From Baffinella frigidus (lineage: Eukaryota; Cryptophyceae; Cryptomonadales; Baffinellaceae), in NCBI GenBank assembly GCA_026770585.1, contig MU647054.1, positions 59,383 to 69,869 of the forward strand: a stretch of 10,487 nucleotides of DNA, in the 5' to 3' direction. The position numbers were made by a program, and so were the translations under genes. Below the pieces are notes generated by a model. The model saw nothing but the letters and a program-made list of their open reading frames with translations. It searched no databases and had not been told where the DNA came from. Shown here in pieces: positions 1-6,181 of the stretch; position 1 is the first letter of the stretch, and every line of letters starts with the position of its first letter.

Positions 1-428
1 CGCTCTCTCGCTCTCTCTCTCTCTCTCGCTCGCGCTCTCTCTCGCGCTCTCTCTCTCTCTCTCGCTCTCGCTCTCGCTCGCTCGCTCTCTCGCTCTCTCT
101 CGCTCTCTCTCTACCTCTCTCGCTCTCTTCAACCTCAAATCCGACACACCAGGGCGCGCGGGTGGGTGACTGGGGAGTCGGGGGGGTACGGGTGTGCGTC
201 TGCCTACCTCCTTCAACCCTCTCTCTCTCTCTCTCTCTCTCTCGCTCTCTCTCTCTCTCGCGCTATCCCTCTCTCTCTCGCTCTCGCTCGCTCTCTCTCT
301 ATCTCTCGCTCTCTCTCGCTCTCTCTCTACCTCTCTCGCTCTCTTCAACCTCAAACCCGACACACCAGGGCGCGTGGGTGGGTCACGGGGGAGTCGGGGG
401 GGTATGGGTGTGCGTCAGCCTATCTCCT
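1..428. repeat. CT/CG microsatellite in two 216-bp tandem units
   Basis: Two units stand head to tail, offset by 216 bases. Each has a long pyrimidine tract of CT and CTCG words (1-129 and 219-346), then a tag beginning TTCAACCTCAAA and running through a CACACCAGGGCGCG stretch into a G-rich segment and a GTGTGCGTC word. The tags differ at a few positions (for example GTGGGTGAC against GTGGGTCAC). The open frames here translate to Ser/Leu/Arg runs, as expected from a CT repeat, so I do not call a protein. After the second tag the sequence passes directly into the 50-bp dispersed module at 418, which suggests that the microsatellite unit is part of the same dispersed-repeat landscape. Confidence 0.9.
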
Positions 429-467
429 CGGACTGCTCTTCAGCTTCATCGTTTTCACGCTCCATAG
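418..467 (+). repeat. 50-bp dispersed module, copy 1
   Basis: The module runs from CCTATCTCCTCGGACTGC through a TTTTCACGCTCCATAGG end. Close copies lie at about 602-652, 828-878 (diverged 3' end) and 1182-1232. A more diverged copy lies at about 1951-2000 and a truncated one at about 2671-2697. One frame encodes a hydrophobic string (AYLLGLLFSFIVFTLHRF). The same frame recurs only because the DNA recurs: indels and stops around each copy differ, so I treat it as repeat DNA and not an exon. Function unknown. Confidence 0.8.
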
Positions 468-482
468 GTCTGTCTCCGTGAA

Positions 483-675
483 CCACACAGCGGGCTACGA
501 AGGGATTTCCGGCCCAAATCGGGCCACCTTTCCGTTACCTTATCCGTAGGAACACCCCTATGCCCCTACGGGTTGCCTACCGTAGGGGCGTATGTCGTAT
601 CGCCTATCTCCTCGGACTGCTCTTCAGCTTCATCTTTTTCACGCTCCATAGGTTCCCGCGGAACACTGCCCCACT
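483..675 (+). repeat. Module K, copy 1 (~190 bp)
   Basis: This stretch matches 1063-1252 along its length. It starts CCACACAGCGGGCTACGAAG, passes a CCGGCCC-AATCGGGCC element, then a foldback core (CCCTACGG/CCGTAGGG arms, 564-587), then the 50-bp dispersed module, and ends at TTCCCGCGGAAC, itself palindromic (GTTCCGCGGGAA on the other strand). Relative to copy 2 there is a short indel near 541-545 and a few substitutions. The core carries the CCTACCGTAGG palindrome (576-586) that recurs in unrelated element families in this window. No transposase or reading frame is associated with it. Confidence 0.85.
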
Positions 676-689
676 GCTAGTGGCAATAT

Positions 690-800
690 GTCGTGGCTGG
701 GTGTGCGGTACACATCCGTCAACTTTGGCGCCAAAGTTGACGTTCTCGGGAACCAGCCTGGGCTCGCCAAATTGGCGAGGCTAGATAGACGGAGACAAGT
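690..800. repeat. Inverted counterpart of 2095-2190, with two palindromes
   Basis: The segment GCTGGGTGTGCGGTACA...CGAGGCTAGATAGAC reappears in reverse complement at about 2095-2190 with moderate divergence. It holds a perfect 18-bp palindrome, AACTTTGGCGCCAAAGTT (721-738), and a near-palindrome with 7-bp arms, CTCGCCA/TGGCGAG (763-779). In the inverted copy the 18-bp palindrome is missing: only one TCAACTTTAGCG half remains, so either a short insertion or deletion, or palindrome extension, has occurred between the copies. Confidence 0.75.
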
Positions 801-897
801 TGACCCGCGTACAAGGCTGACAGTCAGCCTACCTCCTCGGACTGCTCTTCAGTTTCATCGTTTTCACGCTGCACAGGTCGGTCTCCGTGAACCGAAG

Positions 898-1001
898 TTT
901 CTTCTTCTTCTTCTTCTGCTTTATTACTCTCGATACAGGTCCTAAATGAGGCCCTTGAGCCTTGATTTGAGTGATACAAAAGTCTACGAGCCTTACGAAA
1001 C
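898..1001 (-). repeat. Short repeat J, copy 1 (SINE-like, GAA tail)
   Basis: Read on the minus strand, this stretch contains TGATACA, GGCTCAAGGG and GACCTGTATCGAGAGTAATA, followed by a GAA-rich tail (the CTTCTTC run at 898-918 on the plus strand). Plus-strand copies lie at 2243-2327 and 3374-3468, and a scrambled fragment at about 4483-4515. All three longer copies end at AGTAATAAAG followed by a GAA run of different length. A defined 3' end with a variable simple-sequence tail is typical of short retroposons. I do not see convincing A and B boxes, so the SINE reading is an inference. Confidence 0.6.
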
Positions 1002-1062
1002 GGGCCCGCCTCAGAGACAAGAGCTATGCCATTTGTCAATGGCTCCAACCATCCACCTCCTG

Positions 1063-1252
1063 CCACACAGCGGGCTACGAAGGGATTTCCGGCCCGAATC
1101 GGGCCACCTTTCCGTTACCTCCGTAGGAACCCCCCTATGCCCCTACGGGTTGCCTACCGTAGGGTCGTATGTCTTATCGCATATCTCCTCGGACTGCTCT
1201 TCAGCTTCATCGTTTTCACGCTCCATAGGTTCCCGCGGAACGTTGTCCCACC
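1063..1252 (+). repeat. Module K, copy 2 (~190 bp)
   Basis: Direct repeat of 483-675, carrying the same palindromic core (CCTACCGTAGG at 1153-1163), the same 50-bp module (about 1182-1232) and the same TTCCCGCGGAAC end. A partial inverted trace of the first ~27 bp (CCACACAGCCGGCTACGAAG read on the minus strand) lies at 2052-2078. The core alone also occurs at 2571-2666 (twice, in tandem) and in reverse complement at about 4530-4600. Confidence 0.85.
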
Positions 1253-1260
1253 GCTACAGT

Positions 1261-1440
1261 CCACCTACCCTAACACAGGCTACCGTAACACATACGTACC
1301 CTCCACACATACTCCTTCGGCCGGCCCCCGATTTCCCCCTGCAAGGAAGTATGCCTGCAGGGTGGACACCATAACGCATACCTACCCTCCACACATACTC
1401 AATCAGTCCGGCCCCGACGGGTATGTGTTAGGGTAGGTCC
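1261..1440. repeat. Foldback with CCTACCCTAACAC ends
   Basis: A 13-bp arm CCTACCCTAACAC near 1264-1276 is matched in reverse complement by GTGTTAGGGTAGG at 1426-1438. Inside are two direct copies of a TACCCTCCACACATACTC word (near 1297 and 1384). The arms and repeat are telomere-like in composition (CCCTAA) but are not a telomeric array. No target duplication is evident. Confidence 0.6.
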
Positions 1441-1477
1441 ACTGCTAGTAGGAATATTTCGTTAAAGTTAACCCCCA

Positions 1478-1677
1478 TAGAGCGTTTGCGGTAATTGTTG
1501 TCCGTTTTGAAAGTGCGATTTTCCGGTTTTACGGTTTTTTAAAATGTTGTAAAGGTCGTTGAATGTTTTAAATGGACAATTCTCTGGTACAAATGAATCG
1601 GGGGGGGGGGCAAATGAAAACCGGAAAACCGGAAAATCGCACTTTCAAAACGGACAACAATTACCGCAAACGCTCTA
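1478..1677. mobile_element. 200-bp foldback with perfect 53-bp arms
   Basis: The arms 1478-1530 and 1625-1677 are exact reverse complements over 53 bp, from TAGAGCGTTTGCGG to TTTTCCGGTTTT. A further ~9 bp pair after a single mismatch (1531-1539 with 1616-1624). The ~76-bp loop contains an 11-12 base G run (about 1600-1610). The region is AT-richer than its flanks. Arms this long without any substitution indicate recent origin or gene conversion. I see no coding capacity; the apparent frame across the right arm is just the hairpin read through. It is probably a non-autonomous foldback element; superfamily unassigned. Confidence 0.8.
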
Positions 1678-1714
1678 CAAAACTGTCATCTTCAGGATCC
1701 CAACACGCCAGATT

Positions 1715-1863
1715 TTATCTCAGAAAAGGGATTTAAAATCCGTTTTCTTAAGTCAATTTCTACACAAATTCGTCCACTTATTCTTTTCTCTTCGCATAAG
1801 TTGACAGATTTGAAGGGGAAATGACTTAAGAAAACGGATTTTAGAATCCCTTTTCTGAGATAA
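1715..1863. mobile_element. 149-bp foldback adjacent to the 200-bp one
   Basis: Left arm 1715-1760 (TTATCTCAGAAAAGGGAT...) pairs with right arm 1818-1863 with few mismatches and one indel. The pairing continues more weakly into the spacer (AAATTCGTCCACTTA with TAAGTTGACAGATTT), leaving a loop of about 16 bases. It lies only 37 bp after the preceding foldback, shares its AT-rich character, and is unrelated in sequence. Non-coding. Confidence 0.8.
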
Positions 1864-1879
1864 GATTGGAGCCAAGTGG

Positions 1880-2242
1880 GGAACCGTTGACGGTCTGTAT
1901 AGGGGTTGACGTTAGCGAAATCTTCTAGCTAGCAGTGCTTTGCCCCCCGTTCCTCCATCGGACTGCTCTTCTCCTCCTTCGTCTTTACGCTCCACCGGTT
2001 CCCGCTCTGTCTCGTAGGATCTTAAGGCGTATTCACCCATGGGTTGTTCGTGAAATCCCTTCGTAGCCGGCTGTGTGGCTCTTACACTGGCTAGCTCTGT
2101 CTCAGTCTATTTAGTCCCACCAATTTGGTGAGCCCAGGCTCGTTCCCGCGCTAAAGTTGACGGATTTGTACCGCACACCCAGCATGTGTCACCTCAAGAA
2201 TAGTCAGCCAGCCCCCCTGAAGCACGTTTCCAAGGCGGGTGC
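1880..2242. repeat. Mosaic of diverged or inverted module fragments
   Basis: No gene is visible. The stretch holds a diverged copy of the 50-bp module (about 1951-2000), an inverted fragment of module K (2052-2078) and an inverted counterpart of 690-800 (about 2095-2190). The rest (1880-1950 and 2190-2242) matches nothing else in the window that I can see. Each fragment is inverted with respect to its partner in 480-1000, yet their order along the strand is the same. Confidence 0.6.
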
Positions 2243-2327
2243 GTTCCGTCAGGCTCACAGACTAGTGTATCACTCAACTCAAGGCGTAAGGGCCTGACTA
2301 GGACCTGTATCGAGAGTAATAAAGAAG
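2243..2327 (+). repeat. Short repeat J, copy 2
   Basis: Plus-strand copy of J: GTTCCGTCAGGCTCA..., TGTATCACTCAACTCAAGGC, GGACCTGTATCGAGAGTAAT, then AAAGAAG. The GAA tail is only about one unit long, in contrast to copies 1 and 3. It is preceded by GGGTGC, similar to the GGTGCGGG before copy 3, so the homology may extend a little upstream. Confidence 0.65.
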
Positions 2328-2347
2328 TGCACTCGGAGCCAGAACAT

Positions 2348-2450
2348 TTCGCCCAAGTCAACTCCCCCTGAAAACCAGCGCCTTAAGTCAAATGCCTGCC
2401 ATGGTGTCAGGGTCCATCTAAACGAAATCAGGGGAAAGTTGACTTAGGTG
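2348..2450. repeat. Imperfect hairpin with AAGTCAACT arms
   Basis: Left arm about 2351-2371 (CCCAAGTCAACTCCCCCTGA) pairs with right arm about 2427-2450 (ATCAGGGGAAAGTTGACTTA) with one to three mismatches. The loop is about 55 bases. The arms carry the AGTTGAC word that is frequent elsewhere in the window. A further GTTGACTTAG follows at about 2455. Confidence 0.55.
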
Positions 2451-2570
2451 AGCTGGTTGACTTAGCTAAAATCGTGTGGGTCAGAGTGAAGTGAAGAAGA
2501 AGACTGAAGCAGAGCCGGAGGTTCCCGCGGAACACTTACCCCCGGGTGCGGAGGTTCCTTACATCCGTAG

Positions 2571-2666
2571 GAACCCCCCTATGCCCCTACGGGTTGCCTA
2601 CCGTAGGGTCGTATGTCTGAACCCCCCTATGCCCCTACGGGTTGCCTACCGTAGGGTCGTATGTCT
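2571..2666 (+). repeat. Perfect 48-bp tandem duplication of the K core
   Basis: 2571-2618 and 2619-2666 are identical. Each holds CCCCTACGGG and CCTACCGTAGGG (cores 2597-2607 and 2645-2655). The unit is the middle of module K without its outer parts. The preceding GGTGCGGAGGTTCCTTACAT joins it to the inverted copy at about 4525-4600, which has the same extension. After the second unit comes a truncated copy of the 50-bp module. Confidence 0.9.
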
Positions 2667-2727
2667 TGTCGCCTACCTCCTCGGACTGCTCTTCGCGTTT
2701 AGGGTAATCGCGAAACGCTAAACGCTA

Positions 2728-3215
2728 GATCCTTGGTCCCTGAGCAGGCTGCAGATGGAACTGGACGACCCCTGTGACGGCCGCTCAATCCTGGTCCCTG
2801 AGCAGGGGGTGCAAATGGAGCTAGGCACCGCTGTACACAGGCCTGCTGTAGGGTCCCAGGTGGGGGCGGTTTCTTATGAGCGAGGCTCCTTCTTATGAGC
2901 GAGGCACCGCTCAATCCTGGACCCTGAGCAGGGTGCAAATGGAGCCGGACGACCCCTTTGACGGCCCATAGATATGAAGAAGAAACCTAAGAAGAAGGCT
3001 CAGAACCTGAACGAAGGAGGCTCAGAACCTGAAATCCTGGACCCTGAGCAGGGGGTGCAAATGGAGCTAGGTACCGTTGTACACAGGCCTGCTGTAGGGT
3101 CCCAGGTGGGGGCGGTTTCTTATGAGCGAGGCACCGCTAAATCCTGGTCTCTGAGCAGGGTGCACATGGAGCTGGATGACCCCTTTGACGGCAGCGGCCG
3201 CGACTCTTTCAGGTT
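2728..3215 (+). repeat. Composite satellite of alternating A and B units
   Basis: Five units begin ATCCTGGTCCCTGAGCAGG: A1 2728, B1 2788, A2 2914, B2 3034, A3 3141. A units continue into GGACGACCCCTTTGACGG. B units continue into AGGCACCGCTGTACACAGG and then the right half of a family C element ending TTCTTATGAGCGAGGC. After B1 a 19-bp piece (TTCTTATGAGCGAGGCTCC) is tandemly repeated. A Lys/Glu-rich insert separates A2 and B2. Frames do not persist: A units lack two bases present in B units (GGGTG against GGGGGTG), so selection as a protein repeat is unlikely. Confidence 0.8.
2832..2886. mobile_element. Right half of a family C element, inside satellite unit B1
   Basis: TACACAGGCCTGCTGTAGGG, then CCCAGGTGGGGGCGG, then TTTCTTATGAGCGAGGC. 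This matches the right half and terminal inverted repeat of the C elements at 6361-6421 and 7695-7830. The left half and the terminal CCCCTGTA are absent. An equivalent half lies in unit B2 at about 3077-3132. Because both B units carry it at the same junction, capture came before amplification of the satellite. Confidence 0.75.
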
Positions 3216-3218
3216 GTG

Positions 3219-3297
3219 AGCCACCAGAAGAGAACCAAATCAGGGTGATGCGGCCTGTGGGAAACCCCCCTGCAGACTACAGGCTGAGCATTTAGTC
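3219..3297 (+). repeat. 80-bp direct repeat, copy 1
   Basis: AGCCACCAGAAGAGAACCAA...CTGCAGACTACAGGCTGAG matches 3744-3822 with a few differences (GTGATG against GTGTTG; a C/A length change). Copy 1 is bracketed by an 18/19-identical direct repeat, CGGCCGCGACTCTTTCAGG (3195-3213) and its partner at 3297-3315; the second copy of the 80-mer lacks these flanks. At 3792-3830 copy 2 forms a perfect 12-bp stem, CCCCTGCAGACT/AGTCTGCAGGGG, with a 15-base loop. Confidence 0.8.
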
Positions 3298-3324
3298 GGC
3301 CGCGACTTTTTCAGGTCCACGGTC

Positions 3325-3500
3325 GGGGGTTGAGGGCTAAGGGTTGAGGGTTGAGGGTTTCCGGTGCGGGCTCGTTCCTGAGGCTCATAGACATTGTATC
3401 ACTCAACTCAAGGCTAAAGGGCCTATCTAGGACCTGTATCGAGAGTAATAAAGAAGAAGAAGAAGAAGGTTGAGGGTTCGAGGTTGAGGGTTGGGGGTGC
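3325..3500 (+). repeat. TTGAGGG telomere-like repeats flanking J copy 3
   Basis: GGGTTGAGGG words occur at 3327-3360 and 3468-3500. Between them lies a third copy of short repeat J (3374-3468), ending AGTAATAAAG and a run of GAA units that merges into the second TTGAGGG block. TTGAGGG is a one-base variant of the TTTAGGG unit found at 9321. The arrays are short and degenerate, so they are interstitial and not a chromosome end. Confidence 0.65.
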
Positions 3501-3562
3501 CCGGTTGACCCACCTTTCCCGGTCGTGGTCCTACCTTGCTGCGCTGCGGGTAAGCCTCCTCT

Positions 3563-3729
3563 CGTTACGCAAGCTTCCAGCCCTGATGGGCTTTTTGGGA
3601 CCTGAAGCGGATCAAATCCCCTCTACACTCACCCCTTTTTCAGACTTTGAAACATTTCAGGCCTCGAAAAGGGATTTGATCCGCTTCAGGGCCCAGAAAA
3701 GCCCTCCAGGGCTGGAAGCTTGCGTGACG
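3563..3729. mobile_element. 167-bp foldback with ~58-bp arms
   Basis: Left arm 3563-3620 (CGTTACGCAAGCTTCCAGCC... to AAATCCC) pairs with right arm 3671-3729 with about five mismatches and one indel. The loop is 50 bases and itself has a small GAAA...TTTC pairing. The right arm ends 15 bp before copy 2 of the 80-bp direct repeat. No protein is encoded; the frame that opens across it simply reads the palindrome. Superfamily not assignable: I see no clear flanking duplication. Confidence 0.8.
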
Positions 3730-3908
3730 ACCTCACTCCCACCAGCCACCAGAAGAGAACCAAATCAGGGTGTTGCGGCCTGTGGGAAAAACCCCTGCAG
3801 ACTACAGGCTGAGCCTTGAGTCTGCAGGGGAATTTCAACTTTTGCGATCGTCGGTTTGGTTCACTTCTAGTGGCTGGTCCTCGCCTCCCTCTTCAACGTT
3901 TCCACAGC

Positions 3909-4029
3909 CTAGCTCTGCCTGAGTTTTAATTCTGGCTCGCCCTGAGGCTTTCTATTCGCCTTTTTGTTTGGGAATTCTGCTCTTAAATAGTTTTCAAGGG
4001 CGAGCCAGAAAAAACTCGGACAGAGATAG
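3909..4029. mobile_element. 121-bp foldback with ~34-bp arms
   Basis: CTAGCTCTGCCTGAGTTTT...GGCTCGCCCT (3909-3943) pairs with AGGGCGAGCCAG...CAGAGATAG (3997-4029) with a few mismatches and one or two unpaired bases. The loop is about 53 bases and AT-rich (TTTTTGTTTGGG). It lies between the 80-bp direct repeat and the first family D element. Non-coding. Confidence 0.75.
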
Positions 4030-4055
4030 ACAGCGGTTGTTTGCCGTTTCTTCTT

Positions 4056-4158
4056 TATCCCTAAGTGACCACAGGGTGAATATTAACCCTAACTCGCCCT
4101 AGGCAGGTCCTAGGTCCCTACCGTAGGGCGTATGCGCCTACTGGTTACTTAAGGGATA
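4056..4158. mobile_element. Family D element, copy 1
   Basis: Terminal inverted repeats TATCCCTAAGTGACCA and TGGTTACTTAAGGGATA bound ~103 bp. The interior has CCTAGGCAGGTCCTAGG and CCTACCGTAGGGCGTATG, shared with the D copies at 5963-6068 and 7522-7626, the truncated one at 10241-10310 and the inverted fragment at 7914-7983. The ends sit at TA dinucleotides, consistent with a two-base TA duplication as in Tc1/mariner-type elements, but no empty site is present to prove it. It is too short to code for a transposase, so it would depend on one elsewhere. Confidence 0.75.
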
Positions 4159-4167
4159 TCTATGACC

Positions 4168-4236
4168 AAACGTCTCTTCCTGCTTTCTTCATGTACACAC
4201 GCACGACCCCCCCCCCACCCTGCTAGAACGTACATG
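4168..4236 (-). repeat. Inverted copy of 6424-6493
   Basis: AACGTCTCTTCCTGCTTTC, then ATGTACACACGCACGACCC, then a C run, then AGAACGTACATG. This is the reverse complement of 6424-6493 with a few differences and a longer C run. At 6424 the same segment leads into the start of repeat I (TTATTACTACC). Here it follows family D directly. Confidence 0.75.
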
Positions 4237-4283
4237 CACAGAGCTATGACGTTGGCTGCCTCCGGCATTCTTTCGCACCATGG

Positions 4284-4459
4284 CAATTTAATAGGTTAAC
4301 GGCCTGAAAATGGGGTAGTTAGGCCTACGGCATTGCCTAGGACCTCCTACCGTAGGCCGAGACTTTTTGGTCCTAGGATCCCTCGGCCTACGGTAGGAGG
4401 TCCTAGGCAATGCCGTATGCCTAACTACCCCATTTTCAGGCCGTTACCCTATTAAATTG
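4284..4459. mobile_element. Family F element, copy 1 (palindromic, ~78-bp arms)
   Basis: The two arms pair almost perfectly from CAATTTAATAGG to the 20-base loop at 4362-4381 (ACTTTTTGGTCCTAGGATCC). Core arm sequence: TAACGGCCTGAAAATGGGG, TAGTTAGGC, then CCTAGGACCTCCTACCGTAGG. Other copies are at 5006-5167, 7273-7430 and, truncated and reversed, 8285-8374. Arms of this length with a small unique loop resemble foldback or long-TIR MULE-type non-autonomous elements. In this copy the pairing reaches ~10 bp further out than in the others. A similar but unpaired ATGGC...GCCAT context lies beyond both ends. Confidence 0.85.
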
Positions 4460-4524
4460 GTATCGCCATCTGGTAGACTGCTTCAGGTTTTGAGCCTTGA
4501 TTACTCTCGATCCTTGAGTTGAGT

Positions 4525-4605
4525 CAACGACCCTACGGTAGGCAACCCGTAGGGGCATAGGGGGGTTCCTACGGATGTAAGGAACCTCCGCACCCTCCTT
4601 CAGGT
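4525..4605 (-). repeat. Inverted copy of the K core with extension
   Basis: CGACCCTACGGTAGGCAACC, GGGGCATAGGGGGGTTCC, TACGGATGTAAGGAACCTCC, GCACCC: this is the reverse complement of 2541-2612, including the GGTGCGGAGGTTCCTTACAT extension absent from module K at 483 and 1063. Immediately upstream (4483-4515) is a scrambled fragment of J (TTACTCTCGAT, CCTTGAGTTGAGT). Confidence 0.8.
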
Positions 4606-4617
4606 CCGCCTCCCCCA

Positions 4618-4798
4618 CCACACGAGGCTATCCATGCGAACAGATTCATAAGTCAATTATTGGAGTATTGCCCAGGAAACACGCCAAAAGTCAGCAATTG
4701 ATCACGTTTTCCCCGGAAAAAGCCGGAGGAAACGTGATCATTTCCCATAATTTTAAAAAATGTCCTTTTATTCTGTTCGCATGGATAGCCTCGTGTGG
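4618..4798. mobile_element. 181-bp nested double hairpin
   Basis: Outer arms 4618-4643 and 4773-4798 are perfect over 26 bp (CCACACGAGGCTATCCATGC...). An inner hairpin with perfect TGATCACGTTT arms (4699-4709 and 4730-4740) sits near the centre, with a smaller CCGG pairing inside. The DNA between outer and inner stems is AT-rich and only weakly complementary, so the outer ends look conserved as terminal repeats while the middle has drifted. Non-coding. Confidence 0.8.
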
Positions 4799-4850
4799 AA
4801 ACCCCCAAACTCTACACTCTCGACCCCAAACCCCCAACACCAGTAGGCAT

Positions 4851-4971
4851 TACAGGGGCACTTCGCTCATAAGGAGCCGCACCCCCCTAGGACCCTACAG
4901 TAGTACTGTACCTCCTATGGCCCTACGGTGGTCCTAGGGGGCGACTCCTTAATGAGCCAGGTACACTGTTA
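4851..4971. mobile_element. Family C element, diverged copy
   Basis: TACAGGGGCACTTCGCTCAT at the left and AATGAGCCAGGTACACTGTTA at the right are degraded forms of the family C terminal repeats. The interior keeps CCCCCTAGGACCCTACAGTAG and GGTGGTCCTAGGGGGC. It differs from the consensus at more positions than any other full-length copy here, so it is probably the oldest. Left TA 4851-4852; the right boundary is blurred by an extra T. Confidence 0.75.
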
Positions 4972-5005
4972 CAGCGAAACGTCGCGTTGTGAAATCCCTA
5001 CTTTA

Positions 5006-5167
5006 ATAGGGTGACGGCCTGAAAATGGGGTAGTTAGGCCTACGGCATTGCCTAGGACCTCCTACCGTAGGCCGAGACTTTTTGGTCCTAGGATCCCTCG
5101 GCCTACGGTAGGAGGTCCTAGGCAATACCGTATGCCTAACTACCCCATTTTCAGGCCGTTGGCCTAT
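5006..5167. mobile_element. Family F element, copy 2
   Basis: Nearly identical to copy 1 through the arms and loop (loop 5077-5096), but the outermost bases differ: ATAGGGTGACGG at the left and CCGTTGGCCTAT at the right. The flanks GAAATCCCTACTTTA and GAACGTGTGGTC show no matching target duplication. The long open frames that cross it on both strands are by-products of the palindrome, not genes. Confidence 0.85.
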
Positions 5168-5260
5168 GAACGTGTGGTCAGGCGTGGCGGGTTCTTCAGC
5201 AGAGAGACAGAGTTGAAGATAGAGCGTTTCACATCTGCTAGCCACGAAAACAACGAAACA

Positions 5261-5301
5261 ACGCTGAAAGTTGACACGCTGAAAGTTGACTGAAAGTTGA
5301 C
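5261..5301 (+). repeat. 15-bp tandem repeat ACGCTGAAAGTTGAC
   Basis: Two perfect tandem units, 5261-5275 and 5276-5290, are followed by a truncated third (TGAAAGTTGAC, 5291-5301). The 3' word AGTTGAC also occurs in other unrelated repeats of the window (near 735, 2148, 2440 and 8166). Confidence 0.85.
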
Positions 5302-5348
5302 TTTTTGCTGAACAGGTGGGATCCCTGGAAGGCGCAGCTGATGAAGCT

Positions 5349-5842
5349 GGGAGAGTACGGCCCCGCAGGTCCGCCCCCGCCCCCAAATCCGACGGATGAA
5401 TAAAATGTTTTGTACCAGGGTGTTTTAAATTTGTACCGGGGTCCGCGAGCGTTGTTAAAAGCACCCTGATTGTACAACGGTTTGTACCAGGGTGTTTTAA
5501 ATTTGTACCGCGATCCAGGGTGTACAATCGACTAGTAGCGGGTGGGAGAGTACGGCCCCGCAGGTCCGCCCCGCCCTCAAATCCGCTATTAGTCCATTGT
5601 ACACCCTGCATCGCGGTACACGTTTAAAACACCTTGATACAAAACGTTTTATAATCGTGGTGCGCGGCCCCGCAGGTCCGCCCCGCCCTCAAACCCGCTA
5701 CTAGTCGATTATACACCCTGGATCGCGGTACAAATTCACTACTAGTCGATTGTACACTCTGCTTCGCAGTACACGTTTAAAACACCCTGGTACAAAACGT
5801 TTTATTCATATAACCGGGGTTTGCGGCCCCGCAGGCCCGGAG
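5349..5842. repeat. Palindromic cluster with four GC-box repeats
   Basis: GGCCCCGCAGGTCCGCCCC occurs at about 5359, 5555 and 5666, with a diverged end form (GGCCCCGCAGGCCCGG) at 5825. Between them are inverted copies of a GTACCAGGGTGTTTTAAA module. 5396-5429 pairs with 5776-5809 at 33/34; 5500-5542 pairs with 5694-5736 at 42/43; 5585-5655 is a further, more diverged inverted copy. Several structures could form from the same strand. The 5003-5611 minus-strand open frame crossing part of it reflects repeat composition. No CDS is called. Confidence 0.75.
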
Positions 5843-5962
5843 TGGCGCGATACCCGGCCGTTCGGTACCGGGGGCACGCACTTGCCGGCGATGCATAGTC
5901 CGTAACCGCAAAAGTCCGCAAGGACGGGCCCGCCTCAGGCCAAGTCTATTTCGGGCGAAGTG
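5843..5962. other. No feature seen, apart from GGGCCCGCCTC words
   Basis: This GC-rich stretch has no recognisable gene. Its end carries ACGGGCCCGCCTCAGG and a GGGCGAAGTGTA word; after the D element the same pattern resumes (ACGGGCCCGCCTCGGGG at 6072, then AGGCGAAGTCTGTG), with further copies at 6108 and 6140. The D element therefore seems to have landed in a short degenerate tandem repeat. Confidence 0.45.
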
Positions 5963-6068
5963 TATCCCCTTAAGTGGCCATGGGGTCAAAATTGACCCCG
6001 AAGAGGTCCTAGGCAGGTCCTAGGGCCCTACAGTAGGGCGTACGAGCCTACTGGCCACTTAAGGGATA
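5963..6068. mobile_element. Family D element, copy 2 (full length)
   Basis: TATCCCCTTAAGTGGCCA and TGGCCACTTAAGGGATA are near-perfect terminal repeats. Inside are a 17-bp palindrome-like GGGGTCAAAATTGACCCC, then AGGTCCTAGGCAGGTCCTAG, then CCCTACAGTAGGGCGTA. The element is 106 bp including TA at each end. It is the cleanest D copy and serves as the reference for the others. Confidence 0.85.
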
Positions 6069-6181
6069 AGGACGGGCCCGCCTCGGGGAAAGGCGAAGTC
6101 TGTGTGGAAGGGCTCGCCTCGGGGGTTGACTAATATGGGAGGGCCCGCCTCGGGGCCGGAGGCCCGTCCTGGACTACGTTC

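Noticed and set aside
162-549. Three overlapping open frames rich in Ser, Leu and Arg.
   Set aside because: They are translations of a CT/CG microsatellite and its tandem tag; the same residues appear in all frames.
602-1240. Hydrophobic peptide AYLLGLLFSFIVFTLHRF as a signal or membrane segment.
   Set aside because: It is encoded by a dispersed 50-bp DNA repeat; the surrounding frames differ between copies and have no conserved start or continuation.
2476-3219. Possible repeat protein with LDPEQGVQMEL units.
   Set aside because: A and B units differ by two bases after GAGCAGG, which breaks the frame between units, and the units contain a fragment of a mobile element.
4284-5167. The two F copies and the C element between them as one composite transposon.
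   Set aside because: The F copies have different outer bases and no common flanking duplication, and the stretch between contains unrelated hairpins and K fragments; chance proximity is simpler.
5003-5611. The longest open frame in the window (minus strand, 202 codons).
   Set aside because: It crosses a family F palindrome and the inverted-repeat cluster. Its recurring segments match those of other F copies in different frames and orientations, so openness is due to repeat composition.
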